A DNA stretch of 64,000 nucleotides. Origin: Larix kaempferi. Lineage: Eukaryota; Streptophyta; Pinopsida; Pinales; Pinaceae. Location: NCBI GenBank assembly GCA_027924585.1, contig BSBM01001138.1, forward strand, positions 12,643,001 to 12,707,000, given 5' to 3'. Shown here in pieces: positions 26,100 through 38,476 of the stretch. The notes below the pieces were generated by a model that saw only the letters and a list, made by a program, of their open reading frames with translations, made no database searches and was not told the origin of the DNA. Numbering within the stretch: position 1 is the first letter of the stretch; every line of letters starts with the position of its first letter. The translations under genes were made by a program, and so were the position numbers.

Positions 26100-28784
26100 A
26101 GAGCACCTATTCCATACGTGGATATGGGTTCATAACAATACTTTACATCTGATTGTGGATAATGGAAGCCAAAAGAACTTTGTTTCTGAAAATCTTGTTA
26201 AGAAACTTGGTCTTGTTACATCCTCAACCTTATAACATCGGTTGGATGAAGGATGGACAAGAACTTCGAATCACCTGACAATGAAAACTCACCTACAACA
26301 TTAGGCCTTTCAAAGATGAAGTACTTTGTGATGTGGCACCACTCTCAGTAGCTGACGCTTTGTTTGGAAATCCATATTTGTGGAATCGACATGGAAGTTA
26401 TTAGTCACGACCGCAGAAGGTGATTTCCAGAATTTGGGATCAATGGTATGGTATACTAGAGCGGCGACCGACATCGACAGTTGAGATGGTATCTGCTAAA
26501 CGGGTTAAAAATTTAATCAACCATGCTCAGAAATTCCCATTGATCATGATTAAGCCTCATCATTCTAGGAAGATTGTACCAACTAGTCGACTCGCCGACA
26601 ACTGTAGTCCTCGACAGGAACAACAGATCGACAACATTCTTGAATAATACCATAATGTGTTCAAAGAACCAAACAGAGTACCTTTACACTGTCAGGTAAA
26701 ACACTCCATTGAACTCACTCATGGTTCTTCATTACTTAACACATCTATCTACATGAGGTCCATTATCGAGAATGAAGAGATTTGTCGACAGATCCAATAT
26801 TTGATTGACAAGGGCCATATCCTACCCAGTTCCTCTCCTTGTGGAAGTCCAGTTTTCTTGTTCCAAAGAAAGATGGGACTTGGCGCATGTGAATCGACTA
26901 CAAGGAACTCAACAAGATTTCAGTAAAGAATCGATACCCTTTACCAAGAATAGATGAATTGATTGATTGCCTGAAAGGTGCTAAATTCTTCACTAAACTT
27001 GATCTCAAGTCAGGATATCATCAGATTCTGATTGAGCCCTCTGATGTATGGAAAACGACTTTCAAAACCAAGGAAGGATTGTTTGAATGGTTACTCATGC
27101 CTTTCGGTTTAACCAATGCACCTGCAACCTTCATGCAATACATGGATGACGTTCTTTGATCTTTTGTTGGAAAATTTGTTATTCTCTACCTCAACGGCAT
27201 CCTGATTTTTTAGTAGATCATGGGAGGAACATATTCAACACCTCCAATAAGTCCTTGACACCCTCTGACAACATCGACTCCACTTGAATTTGGAAAAGTG
27301 TTCATTTGCGATGGACAACATCAAATACTTGGGGTATGTTATGGACTCTGTAGGCATTCACGTTGACCCAAACAAGATATAGATTCTCAAATATTGGCCC
27401 ATTCCTCAAAACATTCATGAACTAAGAACTTTTATTGGTTTGGTGAATTTTTATCAATGATTCGTACTTGGATTGAATTAGATAGCTTGGCCTTTGACTC
27501 AACTGACTAAATGAAGTGGGAATAATATCTTCAAGTGGAAACCATCACAACATCAAGATTTTGAGCATCTCAAGCACAAAATCTGTACTGCACCAGTACT
27601 TGTGCTACTTGACTTACATCAGCCATTTGAATTTGAAACCAACTTATCCGACTATTCTATGGGCACCGTAATCAAAGCGGTTGACCACCCAGTCACATTC
27701 CACTCAGATACTTTCAATGAAACTGTTAGGAAGTATACATATGAAAAGGAGCTCTATGCCATTGTGCAAGCTCTTAAGCAATGGAGACATTGTGTCCTTG
27801 GCAAGGAAACAGTCGTTCATATCCACCATAAGCCCCTACAGTTTGCTCCATCCAATTCTAAGCTATAGAAGACTAGACAGGTCAAGTGGATTAGTTACCT
27901 ACAACAGTTTCAGTTGGTAATTAATCATCGGAAAGGCAAAGCCAATGCAACAGCTGATTGCCTTAGTCGAACACCGATTACTTCACTTATTATAGTATTA
28001 AGTATGCATGGATATGACAACATTACTTTTCCACGAAAATATGAACAAGATGTTTATTTCTTGATGGTGTACTGACAACTCTAGAAAAGTCATTTGATTG
28101 ATCTTGACTACCACGTGAAGTACAACTTGTTATACAATCTTGGACAACTTTGGGTACCGATAAAAGCTCATTTGGGATGCACGCTACAACAAAACTGTAG
28201 GACATTTTGGAGTAACAAAGACACTCGATGTACTCCAAAAGTACTTCTATTGGCCTTCACTCAAGATGGATGTCGACAAGTATATCAAGTCGTGTGTGGT
28301 TTGTGCCATCACCAAGCCACCAAACTAACGACAAGGTATGTATACACCCTTTCCAGTCCCTAATCGACCATGGGAATCCATTTCCTTAGACTATTTGATT
28401 GGATATTCTGTTACTCGACACCAACATGATGCAATCCTGGTAGTGGTAGATTGATTTTCCAAGATGTCTATCCTTATTCCTTGCAAGAAGACCATAACCA
28501 CACAACAGACTCCTCAACTCTTCTTTGAGAATGTCTGGAAACACTATGGCTTGCCGACTTCAATCATTTCCGACCGTGAATCAAGATTTATAAGCACTTT
28601 CTAGAAGATTCTTTGGCAACAACTTGACACACAGTTATCAATGTCGACTGTGTTCCATCCCCAGACCGATGGACAGATAGAAGTTGTGAATTGCCTGGTA
28701 GTACAACCGCTCCACATGTACAATCACCAACATCGTCGAACATGGGATGAGAGTATTTCGTACATACAACATAGCTATAATCGA
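26100..28784 (+). pseudogene. pol of the Ty3/gypsy element (protease, RT, RNase H, integrase), broken
   Basis: The protease block near 26,145-26,215 reads VDNGSQKNFVSENLV, with Asn where the catalytic D-S/T-G triad has Ser or Thr. RT runs from about 26,657 to 27,500: [13 protein letters not shown] (26,990s) and [13 protein letters not shown] (27,100s) are clear. The catalytic YxDD box reads YLNG near 27,190, so both aspartates are lost. RNase H (27,602-27,960) has the TDASxxGxG-type start and LYAIVQALKQWRH. The integrase has an H2C2 zinc-binding segment (28,165-28,320) and core with IISDRESRF and HPQTDGQ. At least six stops or shifts occur. The reading is cut by the insertion at 28,785. Confidence 0.75.
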
Positions 28785-31264
28785 TATAACGTCCCCTGAC
28801 CTCCTTGGTGGCCTTCAGAGGCCATGGGAGACCCTTCTATTTCTTTTTTTTTCTTCCAAATTCATCCATTTTACACACAACTGCAATGACCATCGATTCG
28901 CAATCCGCATTGCGGGATTCAGAATGCGGAATCCCCAAAATAATCCTTTCGACATTTTATCCTCCCACATTCTGCAATCTGCATTATAGAATGCGGGAAT
29001 GCGGAAGCCCAATTTCAATCCTCTGGAAAATTCCTCCTTCCGCATTCCGCAATCTTCATTGCAGAATGCGGAAATGCAGAAGTCCAATTCCAATTCTCAA
29101 ATATTTTCCCCCTTCCGTATTCCGCAATTCCGCATTGAGGAACTGGGAAATGCGGAATTCTAAATCCAACATTATTTTCCAACGTCCGTAATCCACATTC
29201 CGCATTGCAAATGTGGAACTGCGGAATCACCTCCTCTACTCTTGCAAAACTTTCTAGGGAAAACTTCTGAGGGGCATAACTCCCTCATCCTTGGTCCAAA
29301 TGGGACAAGGTTGGTACCGTTCGAAATATCTTGGAGAGATCTATCCAATGGTGTAATCCCCACCCCATCCGAGCACTCCAAACATGCCAATTTCCCAACT
29401 GAAATTCTGTTGATAACCCCACCAAAGTGACATATCCTTCTGCTAGGTTTCTGCCTCCTTCCTGCCATGAATTCTTCCTTCACCTGACCTACAGAGGGGT
29501 CTTGAAACACATCAGGGTTACCCCCTTTCTTCCCCAATATTGGGTGAATTCCATCCATCCCTTTGAAGGGTGAACACAATGCATAAACAAATATATCTAA
29601 TAAACTAAGCTAGTTAACATATCAACCACCTGCAAGGGTTATCCATGCATATCATTCATGTAAACAATGAAGTATTCCAACATACCCAGAATTATACCTA
29701 TCCTCCTAATGAGAAAGTTCACGAACTCATCCATTCATTAATCTAGGGCATGACAAGCATAACCATACACAAGGTGCATGAAACTAGGCCTAACCAATAC
29801 ATCTACCACACGCAAGATTTATAATGCATTACACTCATGCAAATGAATGAGGCATACAACTTGAACTCATCCTTCTACTCAGGATTATACATAGTATACC
29901 TATTGCTCACATTCATATAAACATCCATTCAACAAATTGAACAAACAAGCATAATATATCACATGAAATATCAACATTCACTCCACATAAACACTTATCT
30001 TTGGATCTTGAAGTTGCCTAAGAAAATGGCTAAGTGAGAGCAACGTTCCACCCAACCTTAGGTATTTTTCCAGCCTATACTCTTTCAACTGAGAGACCAC
30101 CCTCGAGCTGGATTGTGTATCCACTAAGGAGGGTTAACTAGGCTCTCTAACAATCAAGGTCCACTTCAATGCTAAGCCAACCTACAGTTGGTTTTATCAA
30201 GCATACAGGGGCAATAGGGAGGATATTTCTAAGCCAGTGAGCTCAACCACAAAACTACAGGCATCTCAACACTCAACAGACATGGAACCCACATTATCTA
30301 TCTCATCCAACACAAGGAAGGCCCTCTTCTCTGCTGCACAGTCCCTCAAGGCTCCTTCCCTTCGAGTGCTATTCAGGGTGGGCATAGAAGGGTCCAACTG
30401 CTATTTCTATGATATTACAACCTTCATTGGGTTTATCAAGCATTCCAACCCTAAATATGACCTTCTACCTCTATTAAACAAGCTAGGATCTTCACAGGAT
30501 TGTGGACTAAGCTCTATCCTACAACTCGACTCTCTGCCTGCAAATTCCAATCTTCCCACGACTTCCTCAAGCTGCTAACACTCTGTAATTCTGCTCAGGG
30601 TTTGATTTCAAAGGTTCTAACAACAGATAATGCATTCATGCATGGTTTCTATGGAATTTGGCTATGCAATTTTGGCTCACACAGAAATCACATTTTCCTT
30701 CTATGTTTCACGGCTGGCTCTGCATTCGTGATGAGTATGAAGTTCTGGTTCACCATGGCATAGCCAAAACAGGGTTCCCAGATTCCTAGGTGATCGAATG
30801 CTTCAAGGGCGAATAGGAAGAACCCACCTCCCGGATCACATGGCCGTTTTATTTCCCAATCCCATTCCTCAACCAAACTTCTTTCCCCACCTTCTGTAAC
30901 CGAATTCCATGTCAGTATGGGGAATCAAATTGGTTTCTCCTGTACAAGTGACAACATGGGTTCCCATCCTATAACCCCCTCACCTCTCCCTAGTGGATAC
31001 CATATCCCCTTCTCATTAGTTGTCTCACTTAGTCAGTTTCCTTATTATTTCATTGCAATATTAAACATTTACATCAATTACCATATCTCATGGCTTAGTA
31101 GCACATGAATATTCAAATGTCAAATACTTGCCTATGCAAACAAACCTTAAGCATCCACTAGTGGGGCCTTGGCCTTGATCTCCACACTAGGGAAAACACA
31201 CATTGCATATACACAATATTTACATTGAAGCCAATAAATACTAAGGCAAGGTAGGGGTATTACA
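28785..31264. mobile_element. Solo-LTR-like insertion inside the gypsy integrase, TSD ATCGA
   Basis: The block begins TATAACGTCCCC and ends GGGGTATTACA. It is flanked by the direct repeat ATCGA (28,780-28,784 and 31,265-31,269), which shows insertion rather than rearrangement. It belongs to the family of 4,538-6,135: similar ends, AACGTTCCACCCAACC and GTGGGGCCTTGGC in the same order. Length is 2,480 bp against 1,598 bp, partly because of an internal minisatellite (28,910-29,235). No gag or pol domain lies inside. A solo LTR is the simplest reading. Minus-strand open frames (for example 29,172-29,579) match nothing I know. Confidence 0.7.
28910..29235. repeat. Minisatellite of palindrome-rich units, 72-78 bp, about 4.5 copies
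   Basis: Each unit combines TTCCGCATTCCGCAAT with GCATTGCGGAATGCGGAA-like halves, so units are self-complementary around GCATT/AATGC. Starts lie near 28,909, 28,981, 29,055, 29,133 and 29,204. It is internal to the solo-LTR-like element, and the shorter relative at 4,538 does not show this array. Confidence 0.75.
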
Positions 31265-31540
31265 ATCGAGCACATCACAGCTCTACATGCAAGAGTATGT
31301 TTGAAGTTTGTTATGGATTTCAACCCTAGGTGCCTCTCGACTTAGTCAACTGGTCGATTGCCTTGGCTGACACCGACCATGGACATCGAGAAGTTGAGAA
31401 AGCACTCAAGTTCAAGGATCAAATTTGTGACATCCAGAAGAAAGCGTAGGAGATGTTACAACAAGCTAATGCAGAAGCTAAGGCAATACTTGCACGCGGT
31501 ATGAGCAAGATGCCTATGAATCCTCACCCACCATGATTTG
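31265..31540 (+). pseudogene. Integrase C-terminal remainder of the gypsy element
   Basis: After the insertion the reading resumes with SPFEV-like and GFxPR-like fragments. A segment follows near 31,375-31,500 reading EKALKFKDQICDIQKKA then EMLQQANAEAKA, the helix typical of the region after the integrase core. Stops interrupt it (for example TAG near 31,450). Confidence 0.55.
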
Positions 31541-31899
31541 TCTCTTTCATGAGGATCTGTAGAGGACCTTTGTTTGGATTGTTAATATTCTCTTCATTGG
31601 CTTAGGGTGGCTTCTTGGCATTGTGATTCTCACACCTACGATTTACCTTTTAGAGTTTGGGAGGGAAGTCTCAATGTAGTGTAGATTTCTTTGATTGTTC
31701 CTTGGTTTACTCCTCCTAATGGTTGTCGATTTCCACCACCGAGTAGTCTTCTAAAACTATTCTAAATTGGATTTAGAGATAGGGGGTGCACTTGATAATA
31801 GAAGGAAGATAAGGGGAGGAAAAGGACTTTGTGGGTCACCTCGTAGTGAGCTTTCCAACTTGTTTTTAGGAAAAAAAGGTCCCTCATCTCCATTTCCAG
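31541..31899. other. Unassigned sequence between gypsy remnant and SINE
   Basis: No clear coding or LTR signal. It may be the decayed 3' untranslated part of the gypsy element, but no repeat of the 5' LTR was recognised. Confidence 0.4.
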
Positions 31900-31910
31900 T
31901 TTCAATGGTG

Positions 31911-32079
31911 TATTTTTTTATGTAATAACTCGTAGGGGAGCCACCCGAAGGGGCCTCACCCTGGTGGACCAAACTGCGAGGCCTGACCTTGGCGGACACG
32001 GTGGGTTGAACCCACAGCCTCATGATAGAGGGCCCTTGGCAACAGGGGGCTTCTATCAATCGCGCTACCTGCACAGGGT
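31911..32079 (-). mobile_element. tRNA-derived SINE with an 11-bp target-site duplication
   Basis: On the minus strand the head begins CCCTGTGCAGGTAGCGCG, with a box A-like TAGCGCGATTG (32,057-32,067). A perfect box B, GTTCAACCC, lies at 32,003-32,011, 45 bp away. This is the layout of an internal RNA polymerase III promoter. The 3' end is a short A-run (T-run at 31,913-31,919 on the + strand). TTTCAATGGTG occurs directly on both sides (31,900-31,910 and 32,080-32,090), marking L1-type insertion. A 118-codon minus-strand open frame across it is incidental. The SINE family is not identified. Confidence 0.8.
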
Positions 32080-32090
32080 TTTCAATGGTG

Positions 32091-35000
32091 CAATCTTGTG
32101 GCCATGATTGCATGGATACATAACTAGGGACCTATAGAAAGGGTTGAGTTACTACGAGAAGACTATAGAGAATGCCTACTATATAGCTTCTCATGTCTCT
32201 CTTATGGCACATGGTTGTAAGGATACATTGGACACATGGGTTTCTGAAAGGTCAAGAGTCAATTATGTGGGATTACAAGAGATCCACATGCATATTCATC
32301 CCCTATGGACTTGGGAGACATAAGCAAAAACTAAACTAAGCACTCTCTAGGAGAAAAGCAAGGAATTGGAAGAATCCTTGGGTACCATAGGGTGCATCAT
32401 TCCTTGCCTCTCTTAATTTGTCAACTTACTTGCTTTGATGTTCATCCTTCCTCCTCACTCTTAGTTGGAGCTCATTGATGAAGAACTAGAACCGTTTGGT
32501 TCCTCTATTTGCATGGAAATGGTAAATAGTTCCCTAAAACCATTTAGTTCCTTTATTTGTATGGAAATGGTAAATAGTTGCTGGAGTGGGCCATAACTCT
32601 CTCTCTTTTATATATATGTGTGTATGTATTATTTGCCAAGATATATTATGACTAGAATAGTTGTTAGATAGTATCATTATTAACTCACTAGAAAGTTTTT
32701 TTTTTTTAATTTTACTAATAGTTTTGTAGAACTATTTAAAAATATTATGAATAATAGAATACTTCAATAAAAATGTCTGTAAAACCCCTTGATACAGATA
32801 TTGTCATTTTTAACTACAATACACATTATTTTTGAAAACGAACATAAGAAAAAAGACACTTGAACTTTACATCTTTCTTGTATAAAACCAAAACTTTTAC
32901 TATCTATAAAGTGATCCCCATTCAAAAGATGTTGATAAAGTTAAGAGATTGAAAACCAAGTGTGAGAGTTTGACCTTAATAATCCTATTTTATGTTATTA
33001 ATGTTAACAACATTGTGCATTGTCTCATAGTTAAATATATCATAATTAAGAAGCGCTTTCTCTTTGGGAGGTTTATTTTCTACATCAAATTCTCTCTTTC
33101 GGTAGGTTTATTTTCTATATCAACTTCTTTATTCACAATTTAGAGATGATTAGAGAAATCAAATCCATTGAGTGGCTAAGGATAAAGCTAATGTTGATTA
33201 CAATTTGGGAAATTATAGTTTCATAATTCTTGTTGTATGATGTTCCATTGCAAAGGATCAAGAGATCAAGGTTGGTAAAAAAGAATCACATTACAACAAA
33301 GCAATAATCAATAACGAAGTTACATTTTGTTAAGAAGATGAAGTGGTGTAATCATTGAAACAAAAATACTTAAAAGGAAGGTGGGGAAGTGACTACAATT
33401 TGAAGCATGTGAGAATAAAACTATTCCACAGTACTAACATGAATCATTAACACAAAGTGCACATTTACTAACGAACGATAGAACTAAGCAATGCACAATT
33501 TTACAATGTCAGTTAAGAGAAAAATGCTTGATATCAATTTAGTAATATATCGTCTACTCAATGGAACAACCATGCATAATGAAAACACCAAATGCATAAA
33601 GGATTGCTCAATTTGTATAACTTATTGGCAATACCATTATTACAAAATTAAAGCAAAGTTTGTAACGTCATGTAAAAGTGATGTGCGCCTAAGTTGTGCA
33701 ATGACTATATGTTGGTGTGAGACCAATACGTTTGTTACAAAATTAAAGCAAAGATGGGAACATCATGTAAAAGTGATGGGTGCATAAGTGGTGTAATGAC
33801 TATGTCAATGTGAGACCAAAATACAAAGATGAAGAATTCACTAAGAGTTTCTAAGAGATTGAGACCAAAATGCAAAGATGAAGAATTCACTAAGAGTTTC
33901 TAAGAGATTGCTTAAAATTACATGATGAAGTGCATAATTTTTAGGTCCAATTAGGCCATCTCAATTTCTAAATGGATTGGAGACACTAGTTGATGTTTTA
34001 TTATTCATATAGCTAGATTTTATATTTTTAGATAACCTTATCTATCAATTTCTCTTAATGAATTCATTTATGTACAATTTAACTTTCTTATTCAAGAATT
34101 TTAAGAAATTAGTTAAAGTCATACAATAAAAAGTTTTTAAAAATAAACATAGTATTAGGATTTTTCTCAGTGAGGAAAAGATGAGTGGTAATTTTTCTTA
34201 GAGAAGAAGAATCATGCAAAAAATAGAAAAAAGAAAAAGATAAGAGTAGAGTTTTTTATATTTACTTTATGTTGGATCATCATTGAATATATCCTCTCAT
34301 GTAATAGTTGTCCCATAAAGAAATATGTGCTCCATGTTCTAACTTACATATGTATGCATCAACAACAATCATGTGCTCCTACAACCAGGGATGCCAACCA
34401 TTACTACGACAATCATGGAAGTCCAACATATGTGTGCCAACAATAACATGTGGAACATGGAGAAAATGAATAGTCATTGATGATTATAAAAGTGATATGC
34501 TTTGAATCACTAAATATACATTCTTATAACTGAAATACATTTTTATATTTAATATGTATGATACGAAGCATATCAATTTAACATATTTTTTTTTATGTCT
34601 CTCTTTTGTAACTGAAATATATTTATATATTTAATATATATGATACGAAGCATATCAACTTGACATATTTTTTTTTATCTCTCTTTTGCAAAACATTATA
34701 CATAACATTTACATAATAATATAAACATTGTTATATTCTAAATTACTCTGTACACATTTTATTCATTTATTTGCTTCATACATATTCATGCTTTATTTGC
34801 TTCATACATATTCATGCTTCATGCTTTCATGGTGGTAACTTAATTAACTCAATCCATTTAAGTTGCCCTTTAATTTGCATTCAAAAATCATATAATAAAG
34901 TTTTTAAGCAAGGGTTTTGTAAAAAAAACACGAATCCATGTATCACACTACTTCTTCTATCACCCAAGAAAGGAAGGAGCGAGAGATTATATGCAGAAAG

Positions 35001-37149
35001 ATCCCTTACCAAAAGTATAATAATGCATTGATTTCCATTTTCAAGAATAAATGATATGCAAGTCCTTAAGTTTTTTAAGAATCTGGTTTAAAGAGTGGCT
35101 ATCATCAAATTTGAATTTAAAAATTAAAGATAGCTTCTATAAATAAAATTATATTTTAAAATTAAAGGTAACTTGTATAAATAGATTGTTGTGGTTTTTG
35201 GACTTTCAAATGATGCCTCCACTTTTATGAAGATGATGAACCTATCTTAGATGGTATAAACAAACATATTATTTATTTTGAGTCTATATATATATGAATG
35301 CAAACATGGAGAAATATTTGGTGCATTTAAGCGTAATTTAAAAAAAATAAAAGTTGTTTATAAATTTAGAAACAAGTTTTAATTTAAGTAAATTAATATC
35401 ATAATTAATTTGCTTACTCGTTTAATTACAAGAAATTACATCAGCTTTAATTTTGGTGTTATCATCAATATTTGATCTACCATATAGAGTTTTATGCCAA
35501 TGTCTAAACATTGATATATTGGAGTTATTATTTACTACACACAGAGTTTATTTTGCTAATGGATAATCATGGGCTTAAAAAATATTACTTTACTACTTAC
35601 TTAATTTCATATGCATGTTAAATGAGGTTGATAGTTGCAATGCTATACTTTTGTGATAAAACATTTATATTGAGTCAAATGAGTAATTTGGGATAATGAG
35701 TTTTACTTTTAAGTAAGGAGATGCATATGATAATTCTTTAAGTAAAGTTGTAGAATCTTTTAGGAATTTAGTAAGTGAAGCCAGAATCCATACCAAGATT
35801 AATTGATAATGGATAATTTTATATTGTATGGAAAGCAATTGTATATCCATATTTTATATAAAAGTTTTTAATTTTGTTTTAATTATTATTATTATTTTAA
35901 TCAAAGTAAGGAGCAAATGCTTCCTTAGTCATTTAATTGAATATAACAAATGATTGGAATGCATAAATAAGAAGTTGTAAATGCTTGTTTAGTCAACTAA
36001 TTGAATATGGAAAATGATTGGAATGCATAAATAAAAAGTTGTAAGATAAAAATTGTAAGTAGATATAAAATATAGAAGTTATGCTATGATTATGTTTATG
36101 GAGAAGAAAATGAGTTGTCAAATGACAATAATAAACAAGAATAAGACAATTATCAAGTTATTTATTAAGAGTAGGTTTTTCCCTTAGTTGTTGAATTTTT
36201 TACTCATTATTAAGTTAGGTATATGGAAAATGATTGGAATGCATAAATAAAAAGTTGTAAGATAAAAATCGTAAGTAGATATAAAATATAGAAGTTATGC
36301 TATGATTATCCTTATGGAGAAGAAAATGAGTTGTCAAATAACAATAATAAGCAAGAATAAGACAATTATCAAGTTATTTATTAAGAGTAGGTTTTTCCCT
36401 TAGCTGTTGAATTTTTTTCTCATTATTAAGTTAGGTGTACCTTTAATTAATTTGATGTTGTTCTGGTTTTGCATAAGTAATAGATAACTTCGATTCATAT
36501 AGTTTGTTATTATGATAATTATGATTATTATAATGAATGGATGATGTATTAAGTAGTTCACATTGTTTATGTAGTTGCAACTAATTTGGAAGCAAAAATT
36601 TGGGGGAATTACCTTAAATTAATCACCTTAATCACAACTAAGGAATCATATCATTGGACATCAAGATGAATTTTTCTAACAAGTGAACTCCAATGTCACT
36701 TAAAGGGGGTAATCCCATCATAGGTGCAATGATTTTATCCATGGTAGAATCTGGGTGATCAAAGGAAGTTCTTGATACATGGTAATCCACATCTAAGTGG
36801 GTAAGGGATATGGTGTTAATATGAAAAGGAAGCAACAAGAATATTCATACCACAAGGATGATCAAGATGAAAAAATATCAGAACAAGAAAATGAGTTTGA
36901 ACACTTGAGAAAAATCGAATCCTTTGAGTAGCAATACGAACACCCAAATCAAGGAATTAGATAGAAAAAGCAGAATATAATAACTAATAATGGAGTTCTA
37001 ACCAAATAAATTTGACCCTAGATAAGACATGCAAACATGAAAAAGTACCACTATTAATTAATGCATCATCATATGGTGATGATCATATATTTACTCTATA
37101 ATCATTATGGCAAGCTTCTGATGAATAGAATCCACAAATAAATGAGCCA
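32091..37149. other. AT-rich intergenic region with local duplications
   Basis: No gene or element domain seen on either strand. Small tandem repeats: about 54-bp units at 32,487-32,582 (ccatttagttcctttatttg...); about 100-bp units around 33,645-33,790 (acaaaattaaagcaaag...); 50-bp units at 33,812-33,910 (agaccaaaat.caaagatgaagaattc...); about 95-bp units at 34,515-34,690 (gatacgaagcatatcaa). Open frames at 32,949, 33,491 and 34,771 are short and unsupported. Confidence 0.5.
36005..36436. repeat. 216-bp tandem duplication
   Basis: Copies start at 36,005 and 36,221 (atatggaaaatgattggaatg...) and end with cattattaagttaggt. Only a handful of substitutions separate them. A partial third match (atgattggaatgcataaataa) lies just upstream at about 35,950. 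Confidence 0.85.
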
Positions 37150-37740
37150 TACTTAATCGAACATTGAGAGGAGTAACACCATGATGGAATTAAAAAGGTT
37201 GGAAAAAAATCATTTAGTGCGTGGTAGGATGTGCTTGCACAATTCATGGAAGTATATGCTTATCTAGAAGGAAATCCCTTGACATTTGCACATTTTAGGG
37301 AAATGAAAAAATTGAAAGGAGAAAGTGTAGTAAATTATGATGCCATACTTAAAGACTTAATTAAACTCAAAATATTGCACATAAAGAAGATAGATTGTTT
37401 ATAAAAGAGCTTCTAGATACCACCGAAGCATGCCATAACAAACAATCCAAAGTTATATAAGGATGCAATACAAGTAACAATTCAAATGAAGGGGGAATTA
37501 CTCACAAACAAAAGGCATAAATATAGTACATGTCATAACAAACAATCCAAAATTATGTAAGGATGCAATGCAAGAAATGATACAAATGGAGGGAGAATTA
37601 CTCAAACAAAAGGCATACAACTAGCACATATCATAACAAACAATCCAAAACTATAAGGATGCAAGACAAGTAATGGTACATATGGAGGGAGAATTACTCA
37701 CAAGCAAAAGGTATAAGAAAAATGAGAAGTAGTAAAATAA
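37150..37740 (+). pseudogene. Retrotransposon gag-like fragment with a triplicated segment
   Basis: Frame-broken translation gives YLEGNPLTFAHFREMKKLKG then ESVVNYDAILKDLIKLK, which resembles the middle of a retrotransposon gag (LTF..F..MK...ESV..Y...). The following 100-bp stretch, starting with cataacaaacaatccaaa, is repeated about three times (near 37,430, 37,527 and 37,632), with decay between copies. This is assigned by eye only. Confidence 0.45.
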
Positions 37741-37860
37741 GCAACAAGTCCATAAACTAGAAGGTTATCTTAAGAAGTTAAAATGATAAGAAAAAAGGAC
37801 ACAGACCAAAGACCGAGTAGGATAGGAAAAAAGAATAACCAAGAAAATAGTGAGGAGCCA

Positions 37861-38316
37861 AGAAAGATGGAAAAATTCAACTTTACAAGGTTTATAATAC
37901 TTCAAACTGGTCGTGGGGTGGCTAGTGCGAGAGGGATTTTATTTGACACTGGAGGGAAAATAATAAATACTTATGCTTGGTTCCAGGGTATAAAAACCAA
38001 CAACAAAGCATAATGCCTTGCACTCTTCCAAGGTATGGAAATGGTCTCTTAGCTTAACATTCCTAAACTACATGTTTTTGGCGACTCCAAGCAAGTGATT
38101 AAAAAAATGTGCAACCACTATAAGGATAACACTTCAAACTATGGAAGGATTCAAAATCATATTCTACATATATCCAAGCCTGCCATAGTGGTCTTTTATC
38201 ACATAAGAAGAGAGAATAATAACATGGATGATGACCTTGCCAATCAAGGCTCCAAGAACGATCAAGGAGTAACAAATTTCAAGAATCAAACAAAGGTTAA
38301 AAAATGGACCCCATAG
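37861..38316 (+). pseudogene. RNase H domain relic (reverse-transcriptase-like)
   Basis: The translation shows ARGILFDTGGKIINTYAWF, then (after a TAA at 38,010-38,012) CLALFQGMEM, HVFGDSKQVIKKM, and a C-terminal RRENNNMDDDLANQGS. This is the order of a plant-type RNase H fold, with the Asp of GDS and the D of the DLAN segment in place. Two in-frame stops break it (38,010-38,012 and near 38,053). It is detached from any RT domain, so the parent could be a LINE or an LTR element. Confidence 0.65.
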
Positions 38317-38476
38317 AGCAATTTTTTTTTCCAATATAGGCCTTGAAGGAAAAAGAAATGCTAAGCGCATTTGGGAAAACAATGGGCATGCCAAATCTAT
38401 CTCAGCATTCCCTCCTCCCATAGATCATCTCTATCAGTGAACAACTGGCATGATTCATGCTATTTGGGAGTGATGC

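Larger units (their letters stand above)
23938..31540 (+). mobile_element. Ty3/gypsy LTR retrotransposon, decayed, split by a later insertion
   Basis: Order on the + strand: one LTR-like block, tRNA-iMet-type PBS (24,874), gag (25,223-25,975), protease, RT, RNase H and integrase (26,100-28,784). A foreign 2.48-kb element (28,785-31,264) follows, then the integrase C-terminal part (31,265 to about 31,540). RT before RNase H before integrase defines Ty3/gypsy. Many stops and frameshifts make it non-autonomous. I do not find a matching 3' LTR after 31,540, so the 3' end is lost or too diverged to see. The 5' LTR start near 23,938 (TGTCACACC) is a guess. Confidence 0.75.

Noticed and set aside
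28805-29191. 128-codon open frame rich in FRNSALRN-like repeats
   Set aside because: It is the translation of the 72-78 bp minisatellite.
29172-29579. 135-codon minus-strand open frame
   Set aside because: It is inside the LTR-like element and matches no known domain.
31757-32113. 118-codon minus-strand open frame
   Set aside because: It spans the SINE and its flanks; no protein family, and the tRNA-like structure explains the sequence.
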